The notes under the pieces were generated by a model. That model was given only the letters and a program-made list of their open reading frames with translations. It made no database searches and had not been told where the DNA came from. This document shows positions 53,001 to 57,129 of a stretch of 64,000 bases of DNA, in pieces. Made by a program: the position numbers and the translations under genes. Positions within the stretch are counted from its first letter, which is position 1, and each line of letters starts with the position of its first letter. Source of the stretch: Micrasema longulum (taxonomy: Eukaryota > Arthropoda > Insecta > Trichoptera > Brachycentridae); NCBI GenBank assembly GCA_022494885.1, contig JAGVSM010001701.1:1-64000 (forward strand), given 5' to 3'.

Positions 53001-54799
53001 TCATTTCCAGTTGCAGGTGGACCAACCTATCTTCGTGAACTATTTTTTAATCTGGTAGACACAAATATAAATAAAACTACATATTTATTTAGTGTAAAAT
53101 CACTAATATATTTATTCTTTTTGTAGCATATTTATTGTAAGTTAGTGATTTTACATTAAATGAATACATAGAAATATAAATTTTACAAAAAATAAATGAT
53201 TTAGTGGTGTAAGCAAAGTAATTAAAAATCAGTTATATCAATATACAATATAAGAATTAATTATACCAACATAAGAATGTTGATAATTATTGTCTTAATA
53301 ATATTAAAAAAACACAAATAAAATGATTAAGTTCGTTTTTTATTATAGAAATGAAAGACGAGTGATACTTAAGTCCACAAGTTTGTAATAATCAGTGATG
53401 GGCTTTCGGGATGTTTTTGAGACTGGTAATTATTTTTTAATACTTCCCTTTTCAGATATCCTGATTGACAGTCATTAGCCTCACAGGATGGTGCTTTAAC
53501 CCATTTAATAACATACTATTATAAACTATTGTATTTATCCAGTAACACTTTGTAAAAAAAGTCATTTAGACAAAAATAAATCAATTTAATTACTATTATA
53601 TAATTTTGAATTCTTTATCCTTACTGTTTTTGTATAAATGCATTGAATTATATTTTACCAGTTTCGAATATGACGTGAAAGCGACGAAACTGGTCGCTGG
53701 TTATTCATCTTTTATTCCTATAATAAATTACAAAGAACTTCTACTGAGAATTTTCAAAACCATTTTTTTTAAAGTTTTTTTTTATTATTTATTAATAACA
53801 AATTAAAATACAATATTACAATTAAATGCAATTTTTTACATTAATCAAATACATATGTTTACATTAACGTTTTCCATTACACAAAAGAAATAAACAATTC
53901 TTGTGTACATAATGGGGAGTGACATCTTACAATAGATTATTTTATTTTAATCAATAATATTTTTAGAATAACATAAGTAAATTACAAACAAGATATTAAT
54001 GATGTTTTCAATCAGTCTTACATATAGAAGAATTATAGACGTAATTTTTTACTTCTTTCTTAAATATATTGTATTCCTGACTGTACTTTTTATTATCTTT
54101 ATTCATTTCATTAAAGAAAAATCTTCCTCTGTAAGTATAATGATGTTGTGCAGTAGTTGTTTGTAATTTAGGAATTAAGATATTACCAACTGTTCTAGGT
54201 CGCATACTTACGTTTTGAGACCTAGAAATACTACTATTTATTTTATCTTTATGTATTTAAAGCAAACAATACTTTTTATATAGCAATTTTATATATAATA
54301 CCTTAATTTTTTTAAATAATTGAACAGTGGGAAAAGTAGACGATTTATTCAAAATAACTTTTATAATTATTTTTGTATTTTTTCAACTGGTAAAATATTT
54401 GTTTTTAAAGCACCACCCCATCCGATTATTCCGTACTGTAATATGGATTGGGCGAATGCAATGTAAATTGATTTTAATTTTTCGATGGTTAATATATTCC
54501 TTAATTTGAATATAGTTTGTTTTTTCCTTGTTTATAAAATACACAAAAACGGGTGGGTTTTGATTCTCTGATTAGAATTACATCGGCAAATCAGCATACA
54601 AATTGTAATAAAGCCAGACTAAGTTCTTTGGAAGTTAGGACTTATCTGCCCACTGGCGCTGGTCCCATGAATGAACTGGAATGAATTTATTAAACGTGAC
54701 AAATGTGCTCTGAGATACTTGGAAGGGGATCATACTCACACAGACAGTTTGGCAAGATGTTTCTAGAGCCTTATTCCACAGGGAGCAACCATGGTTACA
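10348..54799 (-). CDS. sev: Sevenless/ROS1-family receptor tyrosine kinase, whole gene (34 exons)
   Basis: Type I receptor tyrosine kinase. In Drosophila, Sev binds the ligand Boss and specifies photoreceptor R7 through Ras/MAPK (family knowledge). All 34 exons listed separately below join in frame, summing to 7692 nt and 2563 residues plus stop, close to the fly protein. Order by residue: Cys-rich head 1-51; FN3 domains 1-2 about 52-255; propeller 1 about 256-535; FN3 domain 3 about 538-645; propeller 2 about 646-920; FN3 domains 4-5 about 922-1130; propeller 3 about 1131-1425; FN3 domains 6-9 about 1430-1935; transmembrane helix about 1940-1965; kinase 2035-2315; tail to 2563. Introns hold only repeats. 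The first one or two exons (signal peptide and start) are uncertain and treated separately. Confidence 0.95.
11112..11162 (-). CDS. sev: sev exon 33: 51-nt tail micro-exon
   Basis: Bounded by TTTTCCAG| and CTCAG|GTAAATG. Encodes [16 protein letters not shown], with split Gly codons at both borders, so removing it would keep the frame. A YFMD tyrosine is present. Confidence 0.85.
12219..12583. mobile_element. MITE family with TGAGGAA-CTTCAG ends, intronic copy
   Basis: Ends TGAGGAAATTCAG and CTGAAGTTCCTCA enclose the family core (TTAATAGACTATT, CCGGAAATCTTCCAC, TGAACTAGTGACGT). Further copies: 16505, 29595, 30424, 33524, 33933 and 63680. No ORF; a non-autonomous DNA transposon of unknown superfamily. 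Confidence 0.75.
12826..12989 (-). CDS. sev: sev exon 32: end of kinase C-lobe
   Basis: Encodes [19 protein letters not shown], containing the conserved CW and HRP of kinase subdomain XI, then [17 protein letters not shown] and [10 protein letters not shown], a ROS1-like tyrosine just after the kinase. Acceptor CATTACAG, donor GATG|GTGAGT. Confidence 0.95.
13105..13275 (+). mobile_element. LINE reverse transcriptase C-terminal remnant
   Basis: The plus strand translates [17 protein letters not shown], the MFNxLPxxIR signature near the C terminus of many insect Jockey/CR1-like retrotransposon proteins. It is short and followed by a stop. Confidence 0.5.
14141..14348 (-). CDS. sev: sev exon 31: activation segment end and kinase C-lobe
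   Basis: Begins by completing GEG then [21 protein letters not shown] and [16 protein letters not shown]. The P+1 loop (PVRWMA) and the DVWxxxVxxWE helix are tyrosine-kinase specific. APE is replaced by AVE, with the conserved Glu kept. Confidence 0.96.
14874..15093 (-). CDS. sev: sev exon 30: catalytic loop and DFG
   Basis: Contains [12 protein letters not shown] (catalytic Asp 2158), [14 protein letters not shown] (metal-binding Asp 2179) and the YxxxYY autophosphorylation set [14 protein letters not shown], the hallmark of the ROS1/insulin-receptor group. Acceptor TTAATTACAG, donor GGAAG|GTAGCC. Confidence 0.97.
15982..16176 (-). CDS. sev: sev exon 29: kinase alpha-C helix and hinge
   Basis: Encodes [20 protein letters not shown] with the alpha-C Glu, [13 protein letters not shown], and [18 protein letters not shown], the ROS1-like hinge. 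Met sits where human ROS1 has its gatekeeper Leu. Both borders are phase 0. Confidence 0.97.
16505..16690. mobile_element. Partial copy of the TGAGGAA/CTTCAG MITE
   Basis: Retains CTCATCCGCTTCTCCTCGGTTAG, GGAAATCTTCTACAAC and CATATAAACTAGAGAC from the central part of the family, but lacks both ends. Confidence 0.65.
16731..16993 (-). CDS. sev: sev exon 28: juxtamembrane segment and kinase P-loop
   Basis: Basic juxtamembrane start [13 protein letters not shown], then [21 protein letters not shown] with the Gly-rich loop at 2039-2046. It ends TRVAIK with the ATP-contacting Lys 2059 as the last codon. Locally GC-rich compared with its introns. Confidence 0.97.
17090..17600. repeat. Dispersed repeat, copy 2
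   Basis: Colinear with 2990-3345 (GGTACACGGCAA, TTTTACAGGAGA, GAATAAAAACCTTA, TACATACAATCACAG, GGAGCCACATT), with about 150 bp extra after the first landmark. Confidence 0.6.
17799..18020 (-). CDS. sev: sev exon 27: end of last FN3 domain and transmembrane helix
   Basis: [20 protein letters not shown] and [16 protein letters not shown] are the F-G strands of an FN3 domain. They are followed by [20 protein letters not shown], an uninterrupted hydrophobic segment taken as the single transmembrane helix. Donor TGTGT|GTAAGT. Confidence 0.95.
18191..18610 (-). CDS. sev: sev exon 26: last FN3 domain with an inserted loop and R-V-K-R site
   Basis: Opens [20 protein letters not shown], an FN3 A-B strand, then carries about 85 residues of acidic, Ser-rich loop before [10 protein letters not shown] resumes the domain. 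The loop holds [14 protein letters not shown] is at residues 1851-1854 (18321-18332). Fly Sev is processed into a large outer and a small kinase subunit, so this is the likely cleavage loop. Confidence 0.93.
19040..19248 (-). CDS. sev: sev exon 25: FN3 domain 8, second half
   Basis: [20 protein letters not shown] through [17 protein letters not shown] is the typical FN3 L(x)PxTxYxxRV pattern, ending SSFVFETL. Acceptor TTGATTTCAG, donor TTGT|GTAAGT. Confidence 0.92.
19316..19700 (+). mobile_element. LINE reverse transcriptase C-terminal pseudogene
   Basis: Across frame breaks the plus strand reads [46 protein letters not shown], matching the post-catalytic part (YGxxxWG, Qk..iKi, L.iRqLy) of Jockey/CR1-like retrotransposons. 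Confidence 0.7.
20554..20803 (-). CDS. sev: sev exon 24: end of FN3 domain 7, start of FN3 domain 8
   Basis: [20 protein letters not shown] ends one FN3 domain and [20 protein letters not shown] starts the next. Acceptor ATTTTCTTTCAG, donor TCTAA|GTAAGC. Confidence 0.93.
20862..20982. mobile_element. 121-bp MITE with TAAAGCTAGGG ends
   Basis: TAAAGCTAGGG at the left and CCCTAGCTTTA at the right are exact complements, extended inward by TTCCTAGGA/TCCTAGGAA. GC-rich core, no ORF. Two units of the same sequence form the palindrome at 58782-59026. Confidence 0.8.
21440..21730. other. Unexplained GC-richer island in an intron
   Basis: About 290 bp (GGCTTGCCGGGCTCCCGGC, GACGAAGCCGCCGAAGCGG, GCGGCCGC) stand out from the AT-rich intron. 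I found no domain and no splice pair that fits the receptor frame. It may be a fragment of an unknown repeat. Confidence 0.3.
21963..22127 (-). CDS. sev: sev exon 23: FN3 domain 7, first half
   Basis: [20 protein letters not shown] then [20 protein letters not shown], the B-C strands of FN3. The only GT fitting the required phase is GAAG|GTCTGT. That donor is unusual at +3, but the same GTCTGT is used by exon 19. The end is therefore slightly less certain than other borders. Confidence 0.8.
22745..22880 (+). repeat. SINE family B, distal fragment
   Basis: CTGGCACCTGAAGCGTAAGAC, CATTTTATTCAACAATGCAAT and GCCCTACGCACCACGG match the body of the family seen complete at 5320 and 52225. The tRNA-like head is not recognisable. 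Confidence 0.55.
22993..23526 (-). CDS. sev: sev exon 22: end of propeller 3 and FN3 domain 6
   Basis: The longest extracellular exon. [16 protein letters not shown] is a YWTD-type blade. [20 protein letters not shown] leads into an FN3 domain ending [16 protein letters not shown] and [10 protein letters not shown]. Two close Cys pairs (CEHF, CNETTC) could form disulfides. Acceptor GTTTTAG. Confidence 0.93.
25162..25472 (-). CDS. sev: sev exon 21: propeller 3 blades
   Basis: [20 protein letters not shown] and [20 protein letters not shown] are two YW-containing blades. [10 protein letters not shown] adds a Cys pair. Donor CATG|GTAAGT, acceptor GTTTTTCAG. Confidence 0.93.
25625..25800 (+). 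mobile_element. LINE reverse transcriptase C-terminal remnant
   Basis: The plus strand reads [20 protein letters not shown] then a Glu/Arg-rich end and stop, the YxxPxxxNxLPxxI pattern near the C terminus of CR1/Jockey-like proteins. Confidence 0.55.
25876..26313. mobile_element. Foldback element, about 430 bp palindrome
   Basis: The left arm runs inward from ATGGTTTTTCAGGACCAGAC through TTCTCGGACTAGC. The right arm is its complement, ending at GCCCTGAAAAACCGTG. Arms of roughly 170-190 bp flank a short centre with a GC-rich tract. No ORF. Confidence 0.75.
26640..27140 (+). mobile_element. RTE/BovB-like LINE, C-terminal fragment (pseudogene)
   Basis: [34 protein letters not shown] and KIDAFEMWC are followed, after an in-frame TAG and frame changes, by [31 protein letters not shown] and SGRRGRA. 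This is the conserved end of the many insect craniofacial/RTE-type endonuclease-RT proteins. Inactive. Confidence 0.85.
27354..27568 (-). CDS. sev: sev exon 20: propeller 3 blade
   Basis: [20 protein letters not shown] then [11 protein letters not shown], a classic AVDWxxxxLYW blade of the LDL-receptor class B type. Starts in phase 0 after ATAATTTCAG. Confidence 0.93.
27605..27780 (+). repeat. SINE family B, decayed copy
   Basis: A-box-like ACAGTGGATAGAACG and B-box-like GACTTCGATTCCC are followed by AACTGGCACCAG and GTGCCCTATGCACC of the family body. Confidence 0.45.
29140..29415 (-). CDS. sev: sev exon 19: end of FN3 domain 5, start of propeller 3
   Basis: [20 protein letters not shown] closes an FN3 domain. 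[20 protein letters not shown] begins a propeller, and [20 protein letters not shown] is a blade. Donor AAG|GTCTGT. Both borders phase 0, 92 codons. Confidence 0.93.
29595..29954. mobile_element. TGAGGAA/CTTCAG MITE interrupted by a LINE
   Basis: Family sequence in reverse orientation (GAGTTCAGTGG start, TTAATAGACTATT, CCGGAAATCTTTCGC, TGAACTAGTGACGTC) runs to GTAAGAAAACGTTT, where LINE sequence begins. MITE sequence resumes after the LINE tail near 30405. Confidence 0.75.
29955..30404 (+). mobile_element. 5'-truncated LINE inserted into a MITE
   Basis: Translates [40 protein letters not shown] and [20 protein letters not shown], the C-terminal zinc-knuckle region of Jockey/R1-like retrotransposon proteins, followed by a short 3'UTR and an A-rich tail. 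The flanks share AAAACGTTT, a likely target-site duplication. Confidence 0.8.
30424..30834. mobile_element. TGAGGAA/CTTCAG MITE, full copy
   Basis: Starts TGAGGAACTTCAG and ends CTGAACTTCCTCA (one mismatch). Interior landmarks include GGAAATTGGATACAAAA, CTTGCGCGGGG and AATGACGTCACTGG. It directly abuts the interrupted copy to its left. Confidence 0.8.
30850..31920. other. Intron segment with repeats, no gene
   Basis: Contains, at about 31590-31920, a copy of the repeat whose landmark is CACTTTACACACTGTGTAAC followed by CATTCTGCCCATGTTTGAACA, also at 61800-62165 and 56715-56800. The remainder is unassigned. Confidence 0.6.
32196..32382 (-). CDS. sev: sev exon 18: FN3 domain 5
   Basis: [20 protein letters not shown] then [14 protein letters not shown] and [14 protein letters not shown], a complete B-F strand series. 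Acceptor GTCAATTTAG, donor TGTCAG|GTACC. Confidence 0.92.
32740..32905 (-). mobile_element. LINE fragment, RTE/BovB-like C terminus
   Basis: The minus strand translates [20 protein letters not shown] then [19 protein letters not shown], the common LRWFGHVxRMxxxRxAKR signature. Confidence 0.7.
33231..33427 (-). CDS. sev: sev exon 17: end of FN3 domain 4, start of FN3 domain 5
   Basis: No Met codon opens this exon; it was found by phase. [40 protein letters not shown] and [17 protein letters not shown] form FN3 F-G strands and a Pro-rich linker. Very GC-rich. Acceptor TTTCTACAG, donor GTCAG|GTAGG. Confidence 0.92.
33524..33932. mobile_element. TGAGGAA/CTTCAG MITE, full copy
   Basis: TGAGGAACTTCAG to CTGAACTTCCTCA, about 409 bp, colinear with 30424-30834. 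It is followed at once (33933-34010) by a second partial unit starting TTGGATGTAAAAAATGTTT. Confidence 0.8.
34105..34400 (+). mobile_element. Helitron-family internal fragment
   Basis: AAAAAAGTTTGTTTTTAAATG, CCTCAAATTCTTTATAATTTA and ACATATTCCTTCAGTGC are colinear with the interior of the Helitron at 62682-63361. No Helitron end is recognised here. Confidence 0.5.
34754..34923 (-). CDS. sev: sev exon 16: FN3 domain 4, first half
   Basis: [20 protein letters not shown] then [19 protein letters not shown], an FN3 B-C strand with conserved Trp. Donor AATGAA|GTAAGT. Confidence 0.92.
34960..36180. other. Intron, nothing recognised
   Basis: AT-rich DNA with no supported coding sequence, tRNA-like box or terminal repeat. 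Confidence 0.5.
36207..36414 (-). CDS. sev: sev exon 15: last part of propeller 2
   Basis: [40 protein letters not shown] and DPDLQMNP form a propeller blade with RLIWLQ in the YW position. Borders TTTTTAG| and CCCAG|GTGAGC. Confidence 0.92.
36960..37255 (+). mobile_element. Probable LINE 3' end
   Basis: A T-rich 3'UTR-like stretch ends TTACCTCTCGGTAAAAGCC then AATAAATTAAATTAAAT, a tail resembling the (AAAT)n ends of LINEs elsewhere in the window. No coding part recognised. Confidence 0.35.
37890..38005 (-). CDS. sev: sev exon 14: propeller 2 blade
   Basis: [20 protein letters not shown] then [15 protein letters not shown], a GLTVDxxxxxLYW blade. 38 codons plus two bases. Confidence 0.92.
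38570..38960 (-). mobile_element. Decayed mariner-like transposase, C-terminal fragment
   Basis: Minus-strand frames give [33 protein letters not shown] and [16 protein letters not shown] with [17 protein letters not shown]. These resemble the end of a widespread insect DDE transposase (REIFxxRxISRxGDxNWPPRSCDL, then EIAxIxxxMCxxVMxNFxxRLxxC). Multiple frameshifts and stops. Confidence 0.55.
38995..39181 (-). CDS. sev: sev exon 13: propeller 2 blade
   Basis: Found by phase, as no Met opens it. [20 protein letters not shown] then [19 protein letters not shown], a blade with IYW. Acceptor GTTTGTTTAG, donor AAGCAAG|GTACAC. Confidence 0.92.
39740..40080 (-). CDS. sev: sev exon 12: end of FN3 domain 3, start of propeller 2
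   Basis: [16 protein letters not shown] ends FN3; [40 protein letters not shown] and [20 protein letters not shown] are propeller blades with the AVDWxxxxLYW signature. Confidence 0.94.
40880..42607. mobile_element. 1.7-kb non-autonomous element with about 210-bp inverted ends
   Basis: The left arm (40880-41090; TAATAATGCTCTAGAGAAGC, GGAACAAAAGCGTTCCAAAT, CTGTAGCTAACTTTATGGTC) is complementary to the right arm (42393-42607). The interior is AT-rich with no transposase, and contains the pogo-like MITE at 42125-42265. An isolated end lies near 6500. Confidence 0.75.
42125..42265. mobile_element. Pogo/Tigger-like MITE nested in the 1.7-kb element
   Basis: The right end on the minus strand reads TACAGTAAAACCTCGTTTTT; the left end reads GGTAAAACCGGGGTTATGAA. 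CAGT-AACCTCG termini in a TA context are typical of pogo/Tigger-type elements. About 135 bp. Confidence 0.5.
42682..42779 (-). CDS. sev: sev exon 11: FN3 domain 3, distal part
   Basis: [20 protein letters not shown] then [12 protein letters not shown], the E-G strands of FN3. Acceptor GAATTACAG, donor ACCTG|GTAAAA. Confidence 0.93.
43362..43558 (-). CDS. sev: sev exon 10: FN3 domain 3, first part
   Basis: [20 protein letters not shown] closes propeller 1 and opens FN3; [18 protein letters not shown] and [16 protein letters not shown] are the B-C strands. GC-rich centre. Donor CAAAA|GTAACT. Confidence 0.92.
43918..43957 (-). ncRNA. Hammerhead ribozyme-like motif, left arm
   Basis: On the minus strand: ACC, TTGACGA, stem II AGAAGC/GCTTT, GAAA, a CC-GG stem III, UC cleavage position, then GGT pairing with the first ACC. 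The same sequence as in the right arm. Core position 3 is U where active hammerheads have C. Confidence 0.45.
44777..44816 (+). ncRNA. Hammerhead ribozyme-like motif, right arm
   Basis: ACC-TTGACGA-AGAAGC-TTGTTT-GCTTT-GAAA-CCGGTC-GGT reads as stem I, core, stem II with loop, GAAA, minimal stem III and cleavage C, the minimal layout known from Penelope-like elements. The C3-to-U change would leave a U-G pair in the core, so activity is doubtful. Confidence 0.45.
45097..45283 (-). CDS. sev: sev exon 9: propeller 1 blade
   Basis: [20 protein letters not shown] then [20 protein letters not shown], a blade with LFYW. Donor AATAAG|GTAAAT, acceptor GTTTTAG. Confidence 0.92.
45640..45800 (+). repeat. 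Dispersed repeat with CACAAATTTGGAATAA
   Basis: CACAAATTTGGAATAACCAG, CCGGTTTCATAACTTTTG and GACTGGTATCTTTATTATAAA recur at 26490-26620, and more weakly near 53370. Noncoding. Confidence 0.5.
46038..46244 (-). CDS. sev: sev exon 8: propeller 1 blade
   Basis: [40 protein letters not shown] and [10 protein letters not shown]: two blades with YLFW and FTVDxxxxxL. Donor GGAGG|GTAAGG. Confidence 0.92.
47046..47382 (-). CDS. sev: sev exon 7: propeller 1 blades
   Basis: [40 protein letters not shown] and [20 protein letters not shown] with [10 protein letters not shown], the standard LSVDWxxxxLY propeller pattern. Acceptor TTTTCTTAG. Confidence 0.94.
47470..47586 (-). CDS. sev: sev exon 6: start of propeller 1, followed by a GC donor
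   Basis: [20 protein letters not shown] then [12 protein letters not shown]. The frame continues into exon 7 only if the donor is CCAAG|GCAAGT, a GC-AG intron with otherwise perfect U1 consensus. Acceptor CTCTTCTTAG. Confidence 0.9.
47878..48025 (-). CDS. sev: sev exon 5: FN3 domain 2, distal part
   Basis: [20 protein letters not shown] then [19 protein letters not shown], the FN3 NLxPxxxYRVxVxxxNxxG pattern. Found by phase. Acceptor TTTATTTTAG, donor CCACAG|GTACC. Confidence 0.94.
48060..48640 (-). mobile_element. LINE 3' portion (CR1/Jockey-like)
   Basis: The minus strand reads [38 protein letters not shown] and [11 protein letters not shown], the VPxxRTxxxxxSFxxxGPRxxNxLxxxL...FK signature at LINE protein ends. 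A T-rich region to the left (plus orientation) is the 3' tail. Confidence 0.7.
48938..49180 (-). CDS. sev: sev exon 4: FN3 domain 1 end and FN3 domain 2 start
   Basis: [20 protein letters not shown] ends FN3 domain 1; [20 protein letters not shown] and [20 protein letters not shown] start FN3 domain 2. 81 codons, phase 0 at both ends. Strongly like human ROS1 (SWDPPQFPGGPILGYNLR, from memory). Confidence 0.95.
50272..50492 (-). CDS. sev: sev exon 3: FN3 domain 1
   Basis: [52 protein letters not shown] and [14 protein letters not shown], a full FN3 domain. A six-frame search for Met-started reading frames shows only an out-of-frame shadow here. Acceptor CAATTGCAG, donor TATCGG|GTGAGA. Confidence 0.94.
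50805..50960 (-). repeat. tRNA-derived SINE, family A, reverse copy
   Basis: CACCACAACAGGCTAAGAGG, GAGAAAAATCACATTTAA and the B-box complement GGGAATTGAACCTGGAAC match the reverse of 6981-7140. A shorter piece lies at about 50080-50140. Confidence 0.65.
51140..52075 (+). pseudogene. maT-like mariner transposase pseudogene
   Basis: Order kept: helix-turn-helix region ([20 protein letters not shown]), GRPR-like hinge ([20 protein letters not shown]), then [37 protein letters not shown] and [14 protein letters not shown]. Defects: an early frameshift, an in-frame TGA before the hinge, a further frameshift, and a gap where the first catalytic Asp should lie (ILF runs straight into EK). The third catalytic residue is Glu, 37 residues after the second Asp, where maT elements have Asp. 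The 3' end is missing. Confidence 0.85.
52078..52208. mobile_element. Small hairpin MITE
   Basis: GGGCCTTACTTATAAACCTGG at the left and its complement (CCAAGTTTATAAGTAAGGCCC) at the right extend inward imperfectly (CGCCAGGATATAGTGGTA). About 130 bp, directly abutting the truncated transposase. Confidence 0.7.
52225..52455 (-). repeat. tRNA-derived SINE, family B, best copy
   Basis: Reading the minus strand, the A-box is CATGGTGTAGTGATCAACG and the B-box GGGCTCGATTCCC, then the family body with CTGAAGCGTAAGACTG and AAAAATGATCAAGATACGC. Confidence 0.8.
52780..52870 (-). CDS. sev: sev exon 2: Cys-rich head, second part
   Basis: [20 protein letters not shown] then [10 protein letters not shown]. 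CxxxC followed by YYF parallels the ROS1 N-terminal Cys-rich head. Acceptor ATGTGATTCAG, donor CAAAG|GTACG. Confidence 0.9.
53770..54600 (-). mobile_element. LINE 3' half, pseudogene (CR1/Jockey-like)
   Basis: Minus-strand frames give [20 protein letters not shown], then [20 protein letters not shown] and [17 protein letters not shown], the end of the reverse transcriptase protein. The T-rich tract near 53770 is its tail. Several stops. Confidence 0.75.
54740..54799 (-). CDS. sev: sev exon 1 of the firm model: Cys-rich head, first part
   Basis: [20 protein letters not shown], exactly 20 codons, phase 0 at both ends. CxxGCxxWN matches the ROS1 N-terminal head (CIQGCHFWN in human, from memory). 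Acceptor CTTGTTCCAG, donor CTGT|GTGAGT. It has no Met, so at least one more 5' exon exists. Confidence 0.85.
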
Positions 54800-55145
54800 C
54801 TGGAACAAGATAAAAAAAATCTATTTAATAAAGTATAACCATATTACAAGACTCAAACACTTTTGTAAATAATAAAAAGGCACAAATTTTACATAAAAAT
54901 ACATTTTTTGCAAATAGCTTAAATGAAAAATTTATTCAAAATATTGAAATGTCATCATTTTACGCAACTTAAATCTTCACAATATTTTTACATATGTACA
55001 GTTTATTTTATAATTTATTTAAATTATACAAAACAAAAGTACATAAACAACTTACTATTCAAGAAATACAGTATATATTTAAAAAAAGGACATCATAGTA
55101 GTTTAGAAAAACGGTAAAGCTGTATAATACATAAAAAAGTATATA

Positions 55146-55523
55146 TACAGGTGTTCTTCAAACCCTGTCACATCCGAAACCACGATGATCAGTATGGGCA
55201 AGAAGACATATTAGCATATTAAAAAATATATTTAGAATGAAGAAAATTTAAAAAAAAAAAATATTTAAAAAAAACAAATGGTTGCTGACTTCTGCAGGGG
55301 AGAAGCGAGGGGGCGTGGCCGCGCGGTTGACAGTGTATCAGACTTCCCCTTCCTTCCTCCTCGTTTCTCTCCTGCAGAAGTTAGCAACCGGTTGTTTTAT
55401 TTGATATTTTATTTTTGTAATTTTTTTTTGTTCTAAAAAAATATTTTAATGTGGCAATATGTCTTCTTGCTCATACTGATCATCGTGGTTTCGGATGTGA
55501 CAGGGTTTAAAGAACACCCTGTA
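55146..55523. mobile_element. Foldback MITE, about 375 bp
   Basis: The left arm starts TACAGGTGTTCTTCAAACCC; the right arm is its complement, ending GGGTTTAAAGAACACCCTGTA. Arms of roughly 160 bp with few mismatches flank a GC-rich loop (GGGGGCGTGGCCGCGCGG). TA at both outer edges may be the target duplication. Confidence 0.85.
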
Positions 55524-56170
55524 TAAAAAACTAAATACATCTATAGTAAAAAATTGACAGTTTTTTTCCATCAAAATTTATTTTACTATCATCTCAATAA
55601 TGCTCAGTACTTAGTACTCAGATAGTTATCGGAGAGCCAGTTTTGTAGCAAAAAGTTTAAATAGTTTAAAATTGAATCAAGGTTACATTTTTGCCAAAAT
55701 GGGTTGCGTGAAAAAGGCTATTTTTTACCTTGGCGATGTTTATAGAAATAATAAACGCTTTTTAAGGTTAACAATGCAATTTTTTGTTTTAAAAACCACT
55801 AAACTTGTCAATTACTTATTAGTAAACTAAATTTATAAGTTTAACAATTAATTTTTTTTATGGGTAGCTAAAAAACAAATTTTACGTTATTTTTATGTAT
55901 TTTTAGAAACTTCCTCCTGTTACTAAATAATAGTGACATTTTCCGCACCTACATTTTATACGTTTAAGAAAATAATCAAATATTTTCCTATTATTTTGAA
56001 TTGGAAAATTTTAAAAACACAAAAGAAAAATGGAGTACGTAAAGAAAAATATTGATTATACCGAAATTGAAACCAAATCTAACCTAACCTAACCTAAACT
56101 AAACTGAATGAAATAAACTATTTTAATATATTGTTATCTGAAATTATTTTAAAACCAATAAAATACTTAC

Positions 56171-56194
56171 GAAAATAAAAGCAAAAAATATAAA
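56171..56194 (-). CDS. Candidate sev signal-peptide micro-exon
   Basis: FIFFAFIF before a strong donor TTTC|GTAAGT, leaving phase 0 as needed to join CNHGC in the next exon. The start is either after CTAAAAAG (24 nt) or after ACTAAG at 56205 (35 nt, adding TKK and changing the entry phase). Both acceptors lack a pyrimidine tract. No Met is present, so it needs an upstream exon. Confidence 0.35.
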
Positions 56195-56524
56195 CTTTTT
56201 AGTTGCTTAGTTTATTTACTTTGTTTATGTAGCTCAGTAATAATAATAATTATTGTTCACAAAAGTTTAATTGCTAGGAGTAAAATATTTTGATGTCAAT
56301 TATACTATTCTTAGTGACGATTTTCTTACATTCAGTTCTGTCTTTCGCGGTAATTACAAGGTCAACTGAAAGAAATGTCTCCTTAAAGAGATTTTAAGAT
56401 AAAGAAATTGCCCCTTCGCATCCGAGTCCGTAATAAGAGTAAGTAATCAGAACGGGCAGATGTACGCATCTCCGTAACGATGAATTATTGGCGCCCAATG
56501 TGGGGCTGCTGTCAACTGTCTTAC

Positions 56525-56551
56525 CGCCATGACAGTTATGGCGGCCAACAT
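56525..56551 (-). CDS. Candidate sev start exon
   Basis: In a CpG-rich stretch, GCCGCCATG gives an ideal start context, then MLAAITVMA and donor ATGGCG|GTAAGA, phase 0. Joined to the 24-nt candidate exon it would give a 17-residue hydrophobic N terminus just before the Cys-rich head. Nothing but phase, donor and context supports it. Confidence 0.35.
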
Positions 56552-56714
56552 GGCGGCCGCCCCCGCTTCCTGCGCACGCGCCTTAAAACATTTGTCATAA
56601 TCTACGTTACCACTTTGCGATATACAATGTCATCTTTAGTTATGCTTCTCAATCTTCGGATGAATACAAGACAGGTTCAGATTAGAAAGAGATCGTAAAA
56701 AAGATGGAGAGTAC

Positions 56715-56800
56715 AGAGTATCGGTTGGTTAAGGCGATCACTTTATACACTGTGTAACATTGACCAACATGCCCATGTTCAAATATCTATATTTCTTTGA
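56715..56800 (+). repeat. Fragment of the ACACTGTGTAACATT repeat
   Basis: CACTTTATACACTGTGTAAC, CAACATGCCCATGTTCAAATAT match the copies at 31650 and 61870. Confidence 0.5.
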
Positions 56801-57129
56801 TTAATTAATATATTTCTATATTTCTATTATAATTAATATAATTAGCCAAAAAGAACTTGTAAAAATATATTACGCAGTAACTCAATCAGTTTAAGTTTGG
56901 TTTTAGAATTGGATGGGGATGTGCAAATGACACACTGATCAAGCAAATAATAATTGCACAAAAGGCTTAAATAAAAATTATCTTAAGAGTCCCAATCAGA
57001 ACTAGCTCCCTCGGTATATTTAAATCTTAATGTCAAATCTATAAATCAATTTTATGTAAAATATCTGTTACTATACGCACGTAAACATTATTATCTACCT
57101 TCCGTTACAAATACAAGAGTTACTAGATA

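Noticed and set aside
56480..56698. Plus-strand open frame in the CpG-rich region
   Set aside because: No domain, and it overlaps the minus-strand start-exon candidate. The repeated GGCGGCCAACATGGCGG pattern alone explains the open frame.
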